Shown: positions 1-9,049, counted from the stretch's first letter. The stretch is DNA of 64,000 bases from JAJDXW01 sp965223775 (GCA_965223775.1 OZ245021.1:2418001-2482000); one strand, 5' to 3'. Program-made: numbers and translations. Notes: generated by a model not told the origin, from the letters alone.

Positions 1-252
1 CTTGTCGAGGAGCCCTGCCTCCGACGTCCGCTCGCGCAAGGTGTCGTCGATCCATTCGCCCGAGGCTCGCTGGCCGGACGGCAGGAGGACCCAGAGGGGC
101 GGCGGATCGGACAACGTTTCGGCCCGCGTATGGACAGGGACTGGGAGAACGGGGGAGGGCGGTTCCGGACCGTCTTCGGCGGCCTGCCCGGTTCGGATCG
201 GCTCGACCCGACCTGGCTCGGTCCGACCTGGCTCGGCCCGTCCCGGCCCGCC
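1..252. other. Window edge without a recognisable gene
   Basis: I see no credible coding sequence here. Bases about 195-250 hold a short degenerate tandem array built around CGACCTGGCTCGG just beyond the stop of the next gene. The long open frames in both directions look like high-GC shadows. Confidence 0.5.
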
Positions 253-594
253 TCAGCTCCGCTCGAACATCCCGAGATTAAGGGGCAGCATCCGCCCCAT
301 CCACGTCGCGTGGTCGCGGTGGTCGGCGAGGTCGTCGCCGGTCTCGGGGTGGACGAAGACGGTGAGCCCGCGGCGGTTCAGCATCAGCCACGGCACGATG
401 TCCGCAAAGATGGCCGCATCGAATGCGACCTGGTACATCGGCTCCGGGTGCGGCCCCACCGGCTCGTCGCGCCACCGCCCGAGCCGCACCTCGAAGCGCT
501 CCGCGATCGCCTCGCGCAGCCAGGCGGCGGTCGTTCGTGACGCGTCGTCGTAATACACGTGGGCGTGGTACGAGGGGATGTTCACGTTCGCCAT
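253..594 (-). CDS. DOPA 4,5-dioxygenase family protein
   Basis: Encodes about 113 residues, the usual length of the small DOPA 4,5-dioxygenase family, whose members open catecholic rings using a metal held by histidines. The visible landmarks are YHAHVYYD near residue 7, PVGPHPEPMYQVAF in the middle and the C-terminal block GLTVFVHPETGDD followed by HRDHATWMG. I chose the internal Met beginning MANVNIP because homologous proteins start close to the HVYYD strand; a longer frame begins seven codons upstream. It lies downstream of hpt on the same strand, separated by a tandem repeat. The true substrate in bacteria is usually unknown, so the family name is firm and the reaction is inferred. Confidence 0.85.
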   Translation of the reverse strand: MANVNIPSYHAHVYYDDASRTTAAWLREAIAERFEVRLGRWRDEPVGPHPEPMYQVAFDAAIFADIVPWLMLNRRGLTVFVHPETGDDLADHRDHATWMGRMLPLNLGMFERS

Positions 595-615
595 GGTCGT
601 GGGTCCGTTCTTCAC

Positions 616-690
616 GTCAGTCCGCGGCGTCAGTCCGCGGCGTCAGCCCGCGCGTCAGTCCGCGGCGTCAGTCCGCGCGTCAGTCCGCGT
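616..690. repeat. Six-unit 12/13-bp tandem repeat over the hpt stop codon
   Basis: Six head-to-tail units of GTCAGTCCGCGGC or its 12-bp form GTCAGTCCGCGC, one with a T to C change. The last unit covers the stop and final codons of hpt, so each unit carries a TGA when read in the hpt direction. This looks like slippage that copied the 3' end of hpt outwards into the spacer. Confidence 0.85.
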
Positions 691-1225
691 CCAGGTTGGC
701 CGGGTCGAGCGCGGCAATGTAGGGAAGGGTGCGGTGGCGCTCCGCGTAGTCGAGCCCGTAGCCGACCACCCACATGTCGGGGATGTCGAAGCCGAGGTAG
801 TCGATCCGGACCTCGACCTCGTTCCGCGCCTTCTTGCGAGTGAGCGCGCACGTGCGGACCGACGCCGGGTCGCGCGCCTCGAACTGCTGCACGAGGTACC
901 GGAGGGTCCGCCCGGTGTCCACGATGTCCTCCACCACGAGCACGTGGCGCTTTTCGATGCTCTCGCGGAGGTCGAGGACCATGCGTACCTCGCCCGAGCG
1001 CTGGTCGCCGTCGGCGTAGCTCGAGACGGCGATGAAGTCCACCCGGTGCGGCACGGTCAGCCGCCGCGTCAGGTCCGCGAGGAAGATGAACGCCCCCTTC
1101 AGCACCCCGATGACGACGAGTTCGTCCACGTCCGCGTAGTCCGCGGAGATGCGAGCGGCGAGCTCGTCCACGCGCGGAGCGATCCGTTCCTCCGCGATGA
1201 GCACGTTCGGTCCGGTATCGGTCAA
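680..1225 (-). CDS. hpt: Hypoxanthine phosphoribosyltransferase
   Basis: Purine salvage enzyme that joins hypoxanthine (often also guanine) to PRPP to give IMP or GMP in the cytoplasm. The protein of about 181 residues has the PRPP loop VLVVEDIVDTGRT at roughly 95-107, the LKGA loop near 42-45 and the C-terminal DMWVVGYGLDY purine-binding region, all in family order and at normal length. The start is a TTG at 1225: GGAGGG lies 7-8 bases upstream, whereas the longer frame up to 1282 has a non-conserved Pro/Ser-rich N-terminus. The stop codon sits inside a 12/13-bp tandem repeat. Confidence 0.93.
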   Translation of the reverse strand: MTDTGPNVLIAEERIAPRVDELAARISADYADVDELVVIGVLKGAFIFLADLTRRLTVPHRVDFIAVSSYADGDQRSGEVRMVLDLRESIEKRHVLVVEDIVDTGRTLRYLVQQFEARDPASVRTCALTRKKARNEVEVRIDYLGFDIPDMWVVGYGLDYAERHRTLPYIAALDPANLDAD

Positions 1226-1403
1226 CTGTCCACCCTCCTGCCGTTCCGTCGGTGAACTGCCCTTCGGGTCGATTGGCGGCACCGCGCCGCCGCTCGTCCC
1301 GGACGGTGCGGGGGATGTTAGCGGCCCGCACTGCCGCGGTCACCTCCGCGGGCGAGGCCCGCCCGGCCGCATTCGCGTTCGGCTGGGCCTCCCCGCGGCC
1401 CCG

Positions 1404-1513
1404 TAGGTCGGCATGGCCCCGTAGTAGGTCGGCTTGGCCGAAGGCGTAAGCCGACATCATGGCCGGGGTCGGGCGACGCTCCTTGTCGGATTACGCTGCG
1501 CTAATCCGACCTA
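1404..1513. repeat. REP-like palindromic repeat cluster
   Basis: Several copies of GTAGGTCGG in direct orientation end in a hairpin whose arms are TCGGATTA and TAATCCGA around CGCTGCGC, followed by CCTAC. Hairpins of this GTAGGTCGG...CGACCTAC type are widespread extragenic repeats in proteobacteria. Together with the next repeat it fills most of the 597-base gap between hpt and the selenoprotein gene, in which I see no gene. Confidence 0.7.
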
Positions 1514-1520
1514 CGGAGAT

Positions 1521-1714
1521 CTGCAGGGTTCGGGTTGGGACCCGTGGTGCCCTGGGGCCGTCGTCCTTCTGGGAACGCGGGCATCTTGCCCGCGCGGAGC
1601 GGCCCCCCCGACGCCCGCGCGGGCTGGAAGCCCGCGCTCCCAGGAGGCCGTGCTCCCAGGAAGCCGTGCTCTCGGGAAGCCCTGGTGCCGGCCTGAGCCT
1701 TGTACGTAGTCAGG
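1521..1714. repeat. Inverted-repeat element, copy A, left end lost
   Basis: Shares the core of the 190-bp element at 4870-5059: GGTTGGGACC, CGGGCATCTTGCCCGCG and GGGCTGGAAGCCCGCGCTCC. It ends in a good right terminus (GCCTGAGCCTTGTACGTAGT then CAGG). The left terminus expected near 1515 is missing, replaced by the preceding REP-like cluster. No coding sequence is inside. Confidence 0.75.
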
Positions 1715-1822
1715 TCCCCGTTTGGCGCGCGGCGGGCGGGCGGTTACCCTTGCCACCGGAGGCGGACGCGCCCGGCTGCGGCGACGTCCGCCGGGACCGG
1801 AAACACCAGGAGGATGAACGAC

Positions 1823-3568
1823 ATGGCGACTCCGGCACAGGGAACCTACCCCGTCGTCTGGCCCCGCGGTCCAAAGGCGGGCTCCATCTCGCCGCTCGCC
1901 GAACGGCACGCGAGCCTCGAGGGCAAGAAGATCGCGTTTCTCTGGGACTATCTCTTCCGCGGGGACGAGATCTTTCCCATGCTCGCCTCGGAGCTCTCGG
2001 CCCGTTTCCCCGGGGTCGAGTTCGTGGGCCACGAGTCGTTCGGCTCGACGCACGGGGACGAGGAGCACGAGATCCTCGCCGGCCTGCCCGCGAAGCTCCG
2101 GGAAATGGAGGTGGACGCGGTCATCTCCGGGATGGGCTGCTGAGGCAGCTGCACACCCGCCGTGCTGCGGGTGAGTGCGGTTGCCGAGAAGGCCGGATTT
2201 CCTTCGAGCTCTCTCGTGTGCGAAGGCTTCGTCGGCCAGGCCGCCACGACCTCGGTCGGGCTCGGGCTCCCCAACCTGCCCGTCGCCATGGTTCCCGGCC
2301 ATGTCGACATGCAGACCGACAACGAGCTTCGCGACAACGTCCTCGGCGTCACCCTGGACCAGGTGGTCGTCAACCTGACCGAACAGCCGGCGGCGGCCCG
2401 GTCGAGCGTCGAGCCGGGGCCCGAGGAGATCGTCTTCGAGGGCACGTTCGATGAGGTCAACCGGCTCTTCTACGAGAACCGGTGGTCGGACGGCCTTCCC
2501 TTCGTTCCGCCGACCGAGGAGAAGATCGGCGCGTTCCTCGCGTTCACCGATCTGCCCCCCGACCACGCGCTCGGGCAGGTGCCGCCCGCCAACCGGTTCG
2601 CCACCGTCCGGAGCGTCGCCGCGAACGGCGTCATGGCGGGCTGCCGGCCGGAGTACATGCCGATCCTGGTCGCTCTCGCCGAGGCGATGGCCGACCCCGC
2701 GTACGGCGTCGAGCATTCCGGCAATACCCCGGGGGCCGAGACCCTCGTCACCCTGAACGGCCCGCTCATCAAGGAGCTCGGCTTCAACTACGAGCAGGGC
2801 GCGCTCCGCGACGGCTTCATGGCCAACACCACGGTCGGGCGGTTCTGGCGGCTCTACCTCCGCAACGTCGCGGGCTTCCTGCCGCACCGGACCGACAAGG
2901 GCACCTACGGGAACACCTGGCGGGTGGTCCTCGCGGAGAACGAGGACGTGCTGGCGCGCATCGGCTGGGAGCCGCTCGCGAGCGACTTCGGGTTCCGGGC
3001 GGGCGAGAACGCGATCACCATCTCGCGCTACACGGGGGGCGATGTCGTGACCTCGGTGTACGGCCAGACCCCGGATCGGATGCTCCCCTACCTCGCGGAC
3101 GCCCTCGTCAAGCAGTCGGGCTGGCAGCTCGTCTTCACCGTCGGCATGGCACGGGGCACCTATCGCCCGCTCCTGCTGCTCACCCCGATCCTCGCCGAGA
3201 CCATCGCCAAGGGCGGCTGGTCGCGCGGCGATCTGAAGCGTTGGCTCTTCGACAACGCCCGCCTGCCGGCCTCGAAGTTCGAGGCGTACATGGGGGAGTA
3301 CACCAACCTGGTGCCGGGGCGGCGGACGCTCGCCGACCTGGTCGATGCCGGCAAGGCGCCCCCGGTCTTCGCCGAGTCGGACGATCCGGACCGGATGGTG
3401 CCCCTCGTCTGCGAGCCCGACGACATCCTCATCGCGGTCACCGGCGATCCGCTTCGCACCAACGCCTACGTGTTCTCCCACAACGGGATGCTCGGGTACC
3501 CGGTCGGGAAGCGGGTCACCCTGCCGGAGGGCTGGGAGCAAAGGCTCCGGGAGGCGCGGAGCCGGTAG
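1823..3568 (+). CDS. UGSC-family selenoprotein with in-frame UGA (Sec107)
   Basis: A single frame of 582 codons interrupted only by TGA at 2141-2143. The sequence around it reads GMGC-Sec-GSCTPAVLR, the signature from which the UGSC (seleno)protein family takes its name; homologues carry Sec or Cys there. A 7-bp GC hairpin follows 10 bases after the UGA, as expected of a bacterial SECIS. The part after the UGA (about 474 residues) is fully open and matches the long C-terminal region of the family (WSDGLPFVPPT, then GNTPGAETL, then GYPVGKRV). Start: ATG at 1823 has AGGAGG nine bases upstream; the ATG at 1814 would abut that site. The biochemical role of the family is not established; a thiol/selenol redox or reductase-like role is only a guess. 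A plain annotation would wrongly split this into two genes. Confidence 0.88.
2141..2173 (+). promoter_or_regulatory. UGA(Sec) codon with bacterial SECIS-like hairpin
   Basis: TGA at 2141-2143 is followed by arms CACCCGC (2154-2160) and GCGGGTG (2167-2173), a perfect 7-bp stem with loop CGTGCT containing G residues. Bacterial SECIS elements are stem-loops located within the coding sequence shortly after the UGA and are bound by SelB. Spacing and shape fit; binding is inferred. Confidence 0.75.
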
Positions 3569-3612
3569 GCCATCTGGCGAGGCGGCGCCTCGGACCGACG
3601 AGGCGTGTGGTG

Positions 3613-3690
3613 CATTCCTGGGAGCGCCGGCTTCCCGGGAGCGTCGGCTGTTTGGGAGCGCGGGCATCCTCCCCACGTGGACCTTGGCGG
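3613..3690. repeat. Degenerate fragment of the inverted-repeat element core
   Basis: Contains CATTCCTGGGAGCGCC, a GGGAGCGCGGGCATCC stretch and a following GTGGACC, resembling the core of the 4870-5059 element. Neither terminus is present. It lies at the point where the phosphonoacetate-hydrolase-like reading frame to its right loses homology. Confidence 0.5.
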
Positions 3691-3699
3691 CTGAACGCT

Positions 3700-3813
3700 C
3701 GTGGCGTCGAGATGGATGTAGGCCGGGTCCCCGCCGTCGAGGCATACCACCACCACCGGGCGTCTGGGCCGGCGATAGTCGGTGCCGTTTGCGGTCAGGT
3801 GGTTGGCCGTCAT
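3700..3813 (-). pseudogene. N-terminal fragment of a phosphonoacetate hydrolase-like gene
   Basis: Starting at ATG 3813, with GGAGG properly placed upstream, the first 37 or so codons read like the beginning of phosphonoacetate hydrolases of the alkaline phosphatase superfamily: a short NGTDY strand, then RPVVVVCLDGGDPAYI, where the Asp would bind metal (Gly replaces the usual Cys in DGCDP). After residue 37 the homology stops and the frame runs into a repeat fragment. About 370 residues are missing, so this is a relic. The assignment rests on recall of the family N-terminus. Confidence 0.55.
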
Positions 3814-4045
3814 GTCGTTCCTCCGGCTCCGGGTGGATTCTCACCGCCTGTGCGCTCCCCGGTAGAAAGGCATCGTTTCGCTACTGGAGGCAAAGTTCAA
3901 CCGATACGGAAACTCGCCCTGCAGGTCGAGGAGATGGAGATGGGGTCCGGAGGCAAGCGGCGGCGGGCTTCGCTTCCGGTGCTTCGGAACTGCGCGGAAC
4001 CGGTCGGACGTCGCGATGGCGGGAGGTACGGCGCGGTTCGCCGGT

Positions 4046-4753
4046 TCAGGCCTGGCTTCGCTGTCGCGCGCCGAACGAGATCTCCCAGCTTTCCTCGGAG
4101 AAGCCGTCCACGATGTCCTCGAGCCGTTCCATGTCCCTCGCCACCGCGGGACGGGCCGCAATGGCGTCGAACCAGCGCTTGACGTGGGGAAAGGCCTCGA
4201 TGTCCACGCGCTGGCGATAGGCAAGGCGGCACCAGGGGAAGATCGCCATGTCGGCGATGGTGTACTGATCGGCGGCGACGTAGTCCCGCCCCTCGAGACG
4301 CTTGTCGAGCACTCCGTAGAGCCGGGTCGCCTCGTTGGTGTAGCGCTCCTGCGCATAGGGCAGCACCACCGGCCCGTCCGGTCGCATCGGGGCGTAGGCG
4401 TTGAAATGGTGCGCCTGGCCGAGCATCGGCCCGAAGCCGCCTATCTGCCACATGAGCCATTGCATCGTCTCCCAGCGCTCGTCCGGCGACTCGGGGAGGA
4501 AGCGCCCGGTCTTGTCCGCGAGGTAGAGAAGGATCGCGCCCGACTCGAAGAGCGCGGTCTCCCGGCCGCCCGGCCCGTCGTGGTCCACGATGACCGGAAC
4601 CTTGTTGTTGGGGCTGATGGCGAGGAATCCGGGGTCGAACTGATCGCCGCGGTCGATGCTGATCCACCTGGTGCGGTAGGCGAGGCCGGTCTCCTCCAGC
4701 ATGATGTGGATCTTCTGGCCGTTCGGGGTGGCGGCGGTGTAGAGGTCGATCAC
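4046..4753 (-). CDS. Glutathione S-transferase family protein (Nu-class/YfcG-like)
   Basis: About 235 residues with an N-terminal thioredoxin-like domain (MIDLYTAATPNGQKI, cis-Pro segment NKVPVI, glutathione-binding ESGAIL) and an all-helical C-terminal domain including YTIADMAIFPW. This pattern fits the Nu-class YfcG/YghU group, which has Thr-x-x-Asn near the N-terminus in place of a catalytic Tyr and shows disulphide-bond reductase activity. I place the start at the GTG of 4753, six or seven bases after AGGAG; a second GTG at 4771 is possible. Neighbours give no operon context. Cytoplasmic; exact substrate unknown. Confidence 0.9.
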   Translation of the reverse strand: MIDLYTAATPNGQKIHIMLEETGLAYRTRWISIDRGDQFDPGFLAISPNNKVPVIVDHDGPGGRETALFESGAILLYLADKTGRFLPESPDERWETMQWLMWQIGGFGPMLGQAHHFNAYAPMRPDGPVVLPYAQERYTNEATRLYGVLDKRLEGRDYVAADQYTIADMAIFPWCRLAYRQRVDIEAFPHVKRWFDAIAARPAVARDMERLEDIVDGFSEESWEISFGARQRSQA

Positions 4754-4869
4754 GTTCCTCTCCTCGTGCACGGATGGGCGGGCGGCTGAGGCCGACTGCT
4801 ACCACCGCGCGAGGTGCGAGTCAACGCGGCCGCCCGGCTTCGATTCAGTTTGACACGTACAAGGGCCTA

Positions 4870-5059
4870 CCTGATTACGTACAAAGCTCAGGTTGGGACC
4901 ACCGCATTCCTGGGATCGCGGGCATCCTTGCCCGCGTGGACCACGGCGGGCCTTCGGCCGTCCGCGGGCTGGAAGCCCGCGCTCCCAGGAGGCCGCGCTC
5001 CCAGGAGGCCGCGACCCCGGGAAGCCGCGGGACCGGGCTGAGCTTTGTACGTAATCAGG
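4870..5059. repeat. 190-bp inverted-repeat element (MITE-like), copy B, with 8-bp target duplication
   Basis: Both ends carry the same terminal inverted repeat beginning CCTGATTACGTACAAAGCTC, identical over at least 22 bases when one end is reverse-complemented. The element is bracketed by the 8-bp direct repeat AGGGCCTA at 4862-4869 and 5060-5067, the mark of insertion by a DDE transposase. The core has two palindromic stretches, CGGGCATCCTTGCCCG and GCGGGCTGGAAGCCCGC. It has no coding capacity, so it must have been moved in trans. The terminal sequence does not match a transposon family I can name. Confidence 0.88.
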
Positions 5060-5182
5060 AGGGCCTATGTTGCGAGGGACGGCCGCCCAGCGTGGTTTTC
5101 ACATTTCAGCCGCGCCGCTTGGAGAAGTTCCCTTCGCACTGCGGAACACGCCAAGAGGGCGACTTCAAAGGGAGGACATCAG

Positions 5183-5884
5183 AGGTTCCGCAGCCGCGCC
5201 CAGATGGTCTTCCAGGACCCGAGGTCTTCGCTCAACCGTTCTCTGACCACGGAGGATACCTTGGCGCGCGCCCTCAAGACCGGTGACCGGCAGGGCGGGC
5301 GCGAGGCCCGCCACGCCCGTATCGTCGAGCTCCTGCGTGCGGTCGGCCTCGGTCCGGCCTTCCTCCACCGCTACTCGCACGAGCTCTCGGGCGGTCAGTG
5401 CCAGCGCGTCAGCATCGCCCGCGCGCTGGCTGTCGAGCCGGAGTTCGTGGTGCTCGACGAGCCGGTGAGCGCGCTTGGCGTTTCGATCCAGGCCCAGATC
5501 GTCAACCTGCTGCTCGAACTGCAGGAACGCTTCGGCCTCACGTACCTGTTCATCTCGCCTGATCTGCACCTGGTCCGCTATGTGAGCGACCGGATCGCCG
5601 TCATGTATTTCGGCCGTATCGTCGAGCTCGGCCCCGCCGGGGAGGTCTCCGAACGGCCGCGCCATCCCTACACCCAGCTATTGCTCGCGGCGGTGCCGCA
5701 GCCCGATCCCGCTCTTCGCGACGAGACCGTTGTGGTCACCGGCGAAGTGCCGAGCCCGCTCGACCCGCCGGGCGGTTGCACCTTCCACCCCCGCTGTCCG
5801 CTCGCGGACGCGCGTTGCAGCCGCGAGCGACCGGAGTTGCGCCGCGTCACGCCTGATATTGAGGTAGCTTGCCATCAATTATGA
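5183..5884 (+). pseudogene. Truncated oligopeptide/dipeptide ABC ATPase (DppF/OppF-like)
   Basis: Similarity begins abruptly at the Q-loop region (QMVFQDPRSSLN) and continues through the signature LSGGQCQR, Walker B FVVLDEP and the C-terminal oligopeptide-transporter block ending CTFHPRCPLA. The Walker A half is absent. Key residues are also changed: the D-loop Asp is Gly (SALGVS for SALDVS) and the switch His is Pro (FISPDL for FISHDL). With no nucleotide-binding loop and a lost switch His it cannot be a working ATPase. The 190-bp element lies about 120 bases upstream, so rearrangement there may have removed the 5' part. No partner permease or binding protein is adjacent. Confidence 0.8.
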
Positions 5885-5941
5885 GCAGACGCGGGGCCCG
5901 TGCCCGCGCTGCCCATGGTCTCGAAACTGGAGGACTGACAC

Positions 5942-6712
5942 ATGCGACTTGCCGGCAAGACAGCAATCGTCACCGGGGGCAGCTCGGGCATTGGGCGCGC
6001 CATCGCCATCTTGTTCGCGAAGGAGGGCGCGAACGTCGTAGTCGGCGATGTCCGCACCGATCCGCGCGAGGGCGGCGAGCCGACCGATCGGGTGATTGCG
6101 GATGCGGGCGGCACCTGCCGTGCCTGTCGCTGCGACGTCTCGCGATGGGATGACGTCGATGAGCTCGTCACCCGCGCCGTCGCGGAGTTCGGGAAGCTGG
6201 ACGTCATGGTCAACAACGCCGCCACACTCGTCGGCAAGAAGATCCTCGAGACCACCGAGGAGGACTGGGACCGCGTGATGGCGACCAACGCAAAGGGCGT
6301 GTTCTTCGGCTGCAAGCGGGCGATCCGGCAGATGTTGACCCAAGAGGTGGTGGGCGATGCCCGCGGCCGGATCGTCAACATCTCGTCGCAGCATGGCATG
6401 GTGTGCTCGCCGGCCAAGTTCGCCTATGGCGTCGGCAAGGCCTGCGCGGTCTACATGACGCGCCAGATCGCCGTCGGCTACGCCGAAGACAACATCATCT
6501 GCAACGCGGTCGCGCCTGGCCGCATTCTCACCGGCAAGCCGACGAACGACGAAGGGGCGGATCCGATCGAATACTCCCACATGCGTACTCCGATGCCCCG
6601 CCTCGGTCGTCCGGGCGACGTCGCCCACGCGGCGCTGTTTCTCGCCAGCGACGAGGCGACCTACATCACCGGCCACAATCTGATGGTCGACGGCGGCTGG
6701 ATGGCGTTCTGA
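5942..6712 (+). CDS. Short-chain dehydrogenase/reductase
   Basis: Classical SDR of 256 residues: NAD(P)-binding TGGSSGIG at 11-18, NNAA at 91-94, a catalytic Ser near 148-149, Tyr162 and Lys166 in YGVGK, and the usual C-terminus GHNLMVDGGW. The ATG at 5942 has GGAGG about nine bases upstream. It stands alone, after an ABC ATPase relic and before a long spacer. Substrate cannot be told from sequence. Confidence 0.92.
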   Translation: MRLAGKTAIVTGGSSGIGRAIAILFAKEGANVVVGDVRTDPREGGEPTDRVIADAGGTCRACRCDVSRWDDVDELVTRAVAEFGKLDVMVNNAATLVGKKILETTEEDWDRVMATNAKGVFFGCKRAIRQMLTQEVVGDARGRIVNISSQHGMVCSPAKFAYGVGKACAVYMTRQIAVGYAEDNIICNAVAPGRILTGKPTNDEGADPIEYSHMRTPMPRLGRPGDVAHAALFLASDEATYITGHNLMVDGGWMAF

Positions 6713-7008
6713 CTGCTACGGAGCTCGGAAAATCTCCCCATTCCTCGTCGACATGAGTTGAGGTAGTCGCCGTGCCGCAGATCTGCGACCGCGGCTTGAT
6801 CGGCCATGCCGGTCAACCCCCCGACCCCGAATGGCCAGGTGGCAAGGGAATTGCGCGCCATTGGCACGCCAACCATCCACCGGCGGCCTGACGGTCAATC
6901 GGATGCACCTTCTACAGGCTCTTTTCAGCGTGTGGCGGTTCCGCCCCCGGGGTTCAGGCGGCGTCGGACAGGGCCCGGAAACGCAGGGCGCGCGCAGCCC
7001 GTCCGGCG

Positions 7009-7056
7009 CCCCGACGCACGCCCCGACGCACGCCCCGACGCACGCCGCGATGCACG
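7009..7056. repeat. 12-bp tandem repeat in a 512-base gene-poor spacer
   Basis: Three perfect units of CCCCGACGCACG and a fourth diverged unit CCGCGATGCACG. The surrounding spacer 6713-7224 has open frames on both strands, but none shows recognisable homology; the repeat forces Gly-Val-Arg-Arg or similar peptide repeats in them. I take the spacer as non-coding. Confidence 0.8.
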
Positions 7057-7224
7057 CCCGTTTGTCGTCGTCCGGCGCATCCGGAAACTCGGATTTCTCG
7101 GTCGGAAGGTTCGCCTGGCCCGTGTTCGTCGCAGTCCGGCGGCGCCCGTGTGCCGGCGCCGGCGCTTGCCCGCCCCGGCGGGCTATGCGAATGTCCGTCT
7201 GCGGAAACGACGAGGAGGGCGGCC

Positions 7225-8964
7225 ATGGCGGCCTATGATCGGCTCATTCGCGGCGGCACCATCTTCGATGGAACCCGGGTGCCGCGATACCGCGCGGACA
7301 TCGCCGTCAAGGACGGGGTCATCGCCGAGATCGGCCGCATCGCGCCGAGCGACGCGTGCGAGGTCCTGGACGCGGAGGGTCTGAACGTCGCTCCCGGCTT
7401 CATCGATCTGCACACCCATTACGACGCGCAGGTCTTCTGGGACCCCTACTGCACCCTCTCCGGCTGGCACGGGATCACCTCCGCGGTCATCGGCAACTGC
7501 GGCTTCGGCTTCGCCCCGGTGCGCCCGGAGGAGCGCGAGCGGTCGATGCTCTCGATGACCCGCGTCGAAGCGATCCCCCTCGCCTCGATGAAGGCGGGGA
7601 TGCCCTGGGACTGGGTGACGTTCCCCGAGTTCCTCGATTCGGTCGAGCGCACGCCGAAGGCGATCAACCTCCTGCCCTACGTGCCGGTCGGGCCGCTCCT
7701 CATCTGGGTGCTCGGCTTCGAGGATGCGAAGGCGGGGCGGCGGCCGACCGACGCCGAGCACGCCGAGATCTGCCGCCTGCTCCACGAGGCGATGGACGCG
7801 GGGGGTTGCGGCTGGTCCGCGCAACGCATGCTGCCGACCGGGCCGGCCGCGGTGCAGCGCGACTTCGACGGCACCCCGATGGCGACCGACGTCATGCACG
7901 ACGACACCTGCCGGGCGCTCGCCGGGGTGCTCGCGAAGCGCAGCGAAGGCTTCATGCAGATGCTGCTGGTATCGGGCGACAACCGGCGGGACCGCGCCTT
8001 CTACGAGGAGATGGCGGAGCTGAGCGGCCGGCCGATGCTCATGAACGTGGTCCAGGCGTTCGATCATCGCCCGGACATCCATCGCCGGGTCCTGAAGTGG
8101 CTGGAGAGCTGCCGCGAGCGCGGGATCCGGGTCATCGGGCAGGGCCTCACCACCGACGCCGGCTTCACCTTCACCTTCGAGGACTGGAACCTCTTCGACG
8201 ACTCGCAGCCCTGGTGCGAGGCGACCACCGGTTCCCGCGAGGAGCGCAAGCGCAAGCTCGCCGATCCCGCCCGGCGCCGGGCCCTCAAGGACCACATGCC
8301 GATCACCGCGACCGGGCCGCTTCCCGACATCGTGATCGTGGGCCCGAAGCTCGAGAAGAACGCCCGCTGGGAGGACCACACCCTCGCCATCGCGGGCGAG
8401 AAGATGGGCAAGCACCCGGTGGACGTCATGCTCGACATGGCCGTGGAGGAGGATCTCGCGACCGAGTTCTTCGCCGCTCCGCCGAACGGCGACATCGGAC
8501 ACCTCCGCGAGATCGTGGACAACCCCTGGGTCCTGTTCGGGGTTTCGGACGGGGGCGCCCATACCAAGTTCCTGACCGCGGGGCGCTATCCGACCGAGAC
8601 GCTGTGCAAGATCGTGCGCGAGCACGAGATGATCGGTCCGGAGGAGGTGCACTGGCGGCTCTCCGCCCTGCCGGCGATGGTCGCGGGCTTCGAGGGCCGC
8701 GGGGTGCTGCGCAAGGGAGCGCCGGCCGACATCGTGGTCTACGACTACGAGGGGCTGAAGGTGCTGCCGGCCGAGGTGACCCACGACCTTCCGGGCGGCG
8801 AGTGGCGGCGCGTCCAGCGCGCCGAGGGCTATCGCTACGTGCTGGTGAACGGCGAGGTCACGATCCGCGACGACCGGGAGACCGGCACCTGCCCGGGCCG
8901 GCTCCTTCGCCACGGTGACGGCGCCGCGAGGCGCGAGCCGACTCCCGCCCTCGCCGCGGGGTAG
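7225..8964 (+). CDS. N-acyl-D-amino-acid deacylase-like amidohydrolase
   Basis: A 579-residue metal-dependent amidohydrolase. The N-terminal strand LIRGGTIFDG is followed by the metal-binding FIDLHTHYD (about 60-67), NCGFGFAPV, a His in QAFDHRPD, and the late SDGGAH in which Asp is catalytic. The order and length fit the N-acyl-D-amino-acid deacylase/D-aminoacylase group (COG3653). The start ATG 7225 has GAGGAGG at good spacing. The family frees D-amino acids from acylated forms; a D-amino-acid dehydrogenase-like gene lies at 56.8-58.0 kb but is too far away to infer a pathway. Substrate not certain. Confidence 0.9.
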   Translation: MAAYDRLIRGGTIFDGTRVPRYRADIAVKDGVIAEIGRIAPSDACEVLDAEGLNVAPGFIDLHTHYDAQVFWDPYCTLSGWHGITSAVIGNCGFGFAPVRPEERERSMLSMTRVEAIPLASMKAGMPWDWVTFPEFLDSVERTPKAINLLPYVPVGPLLIWVLGFEDAKAGRRPTDAEHAEICRLLHEAMDAGGCGWSAQRMLPTGPAAVQRDFDGTPMATDVMHDDTCRALAGVLAKRSEGFMQMLLVSGDNRRDRAFYEEMAELSGRPMLMNVVQAFDHRPDIHRRVLKWLESCRERGIRVIGQGLTTDAGFTFTFEDWNLFDDSQPWCEATTGSREERKRKLADPARRRALKDHMPITATGPLPDIVIVGPKLEKNARWEDHTLAIAGEKMGKHPVDVMLDMAVEEDLATEFFAAPPNGDIGHLREIVDNPWVLFGVSDGGAHTKFLTAGRYPTETLCKIVREHEMIGPEEVHWRLSALPAMVAGFEGRGVLRKGAPADIVVYDYEGLKVLPAEVTHDLPGGEWRRVQRAEGYRYVLVNGEVTIRDDRETGTCPGRLLRHGDGAARREPTPALAAG

Positions 8965-9049
8965 TCCCTCCGGCAACGCCCTCGGCCGGATTCACCGGCC
9001 CGGCGACACGAACCCCTCGAGACGTGGCGGCCGGGCCGGAATTTGCGAT

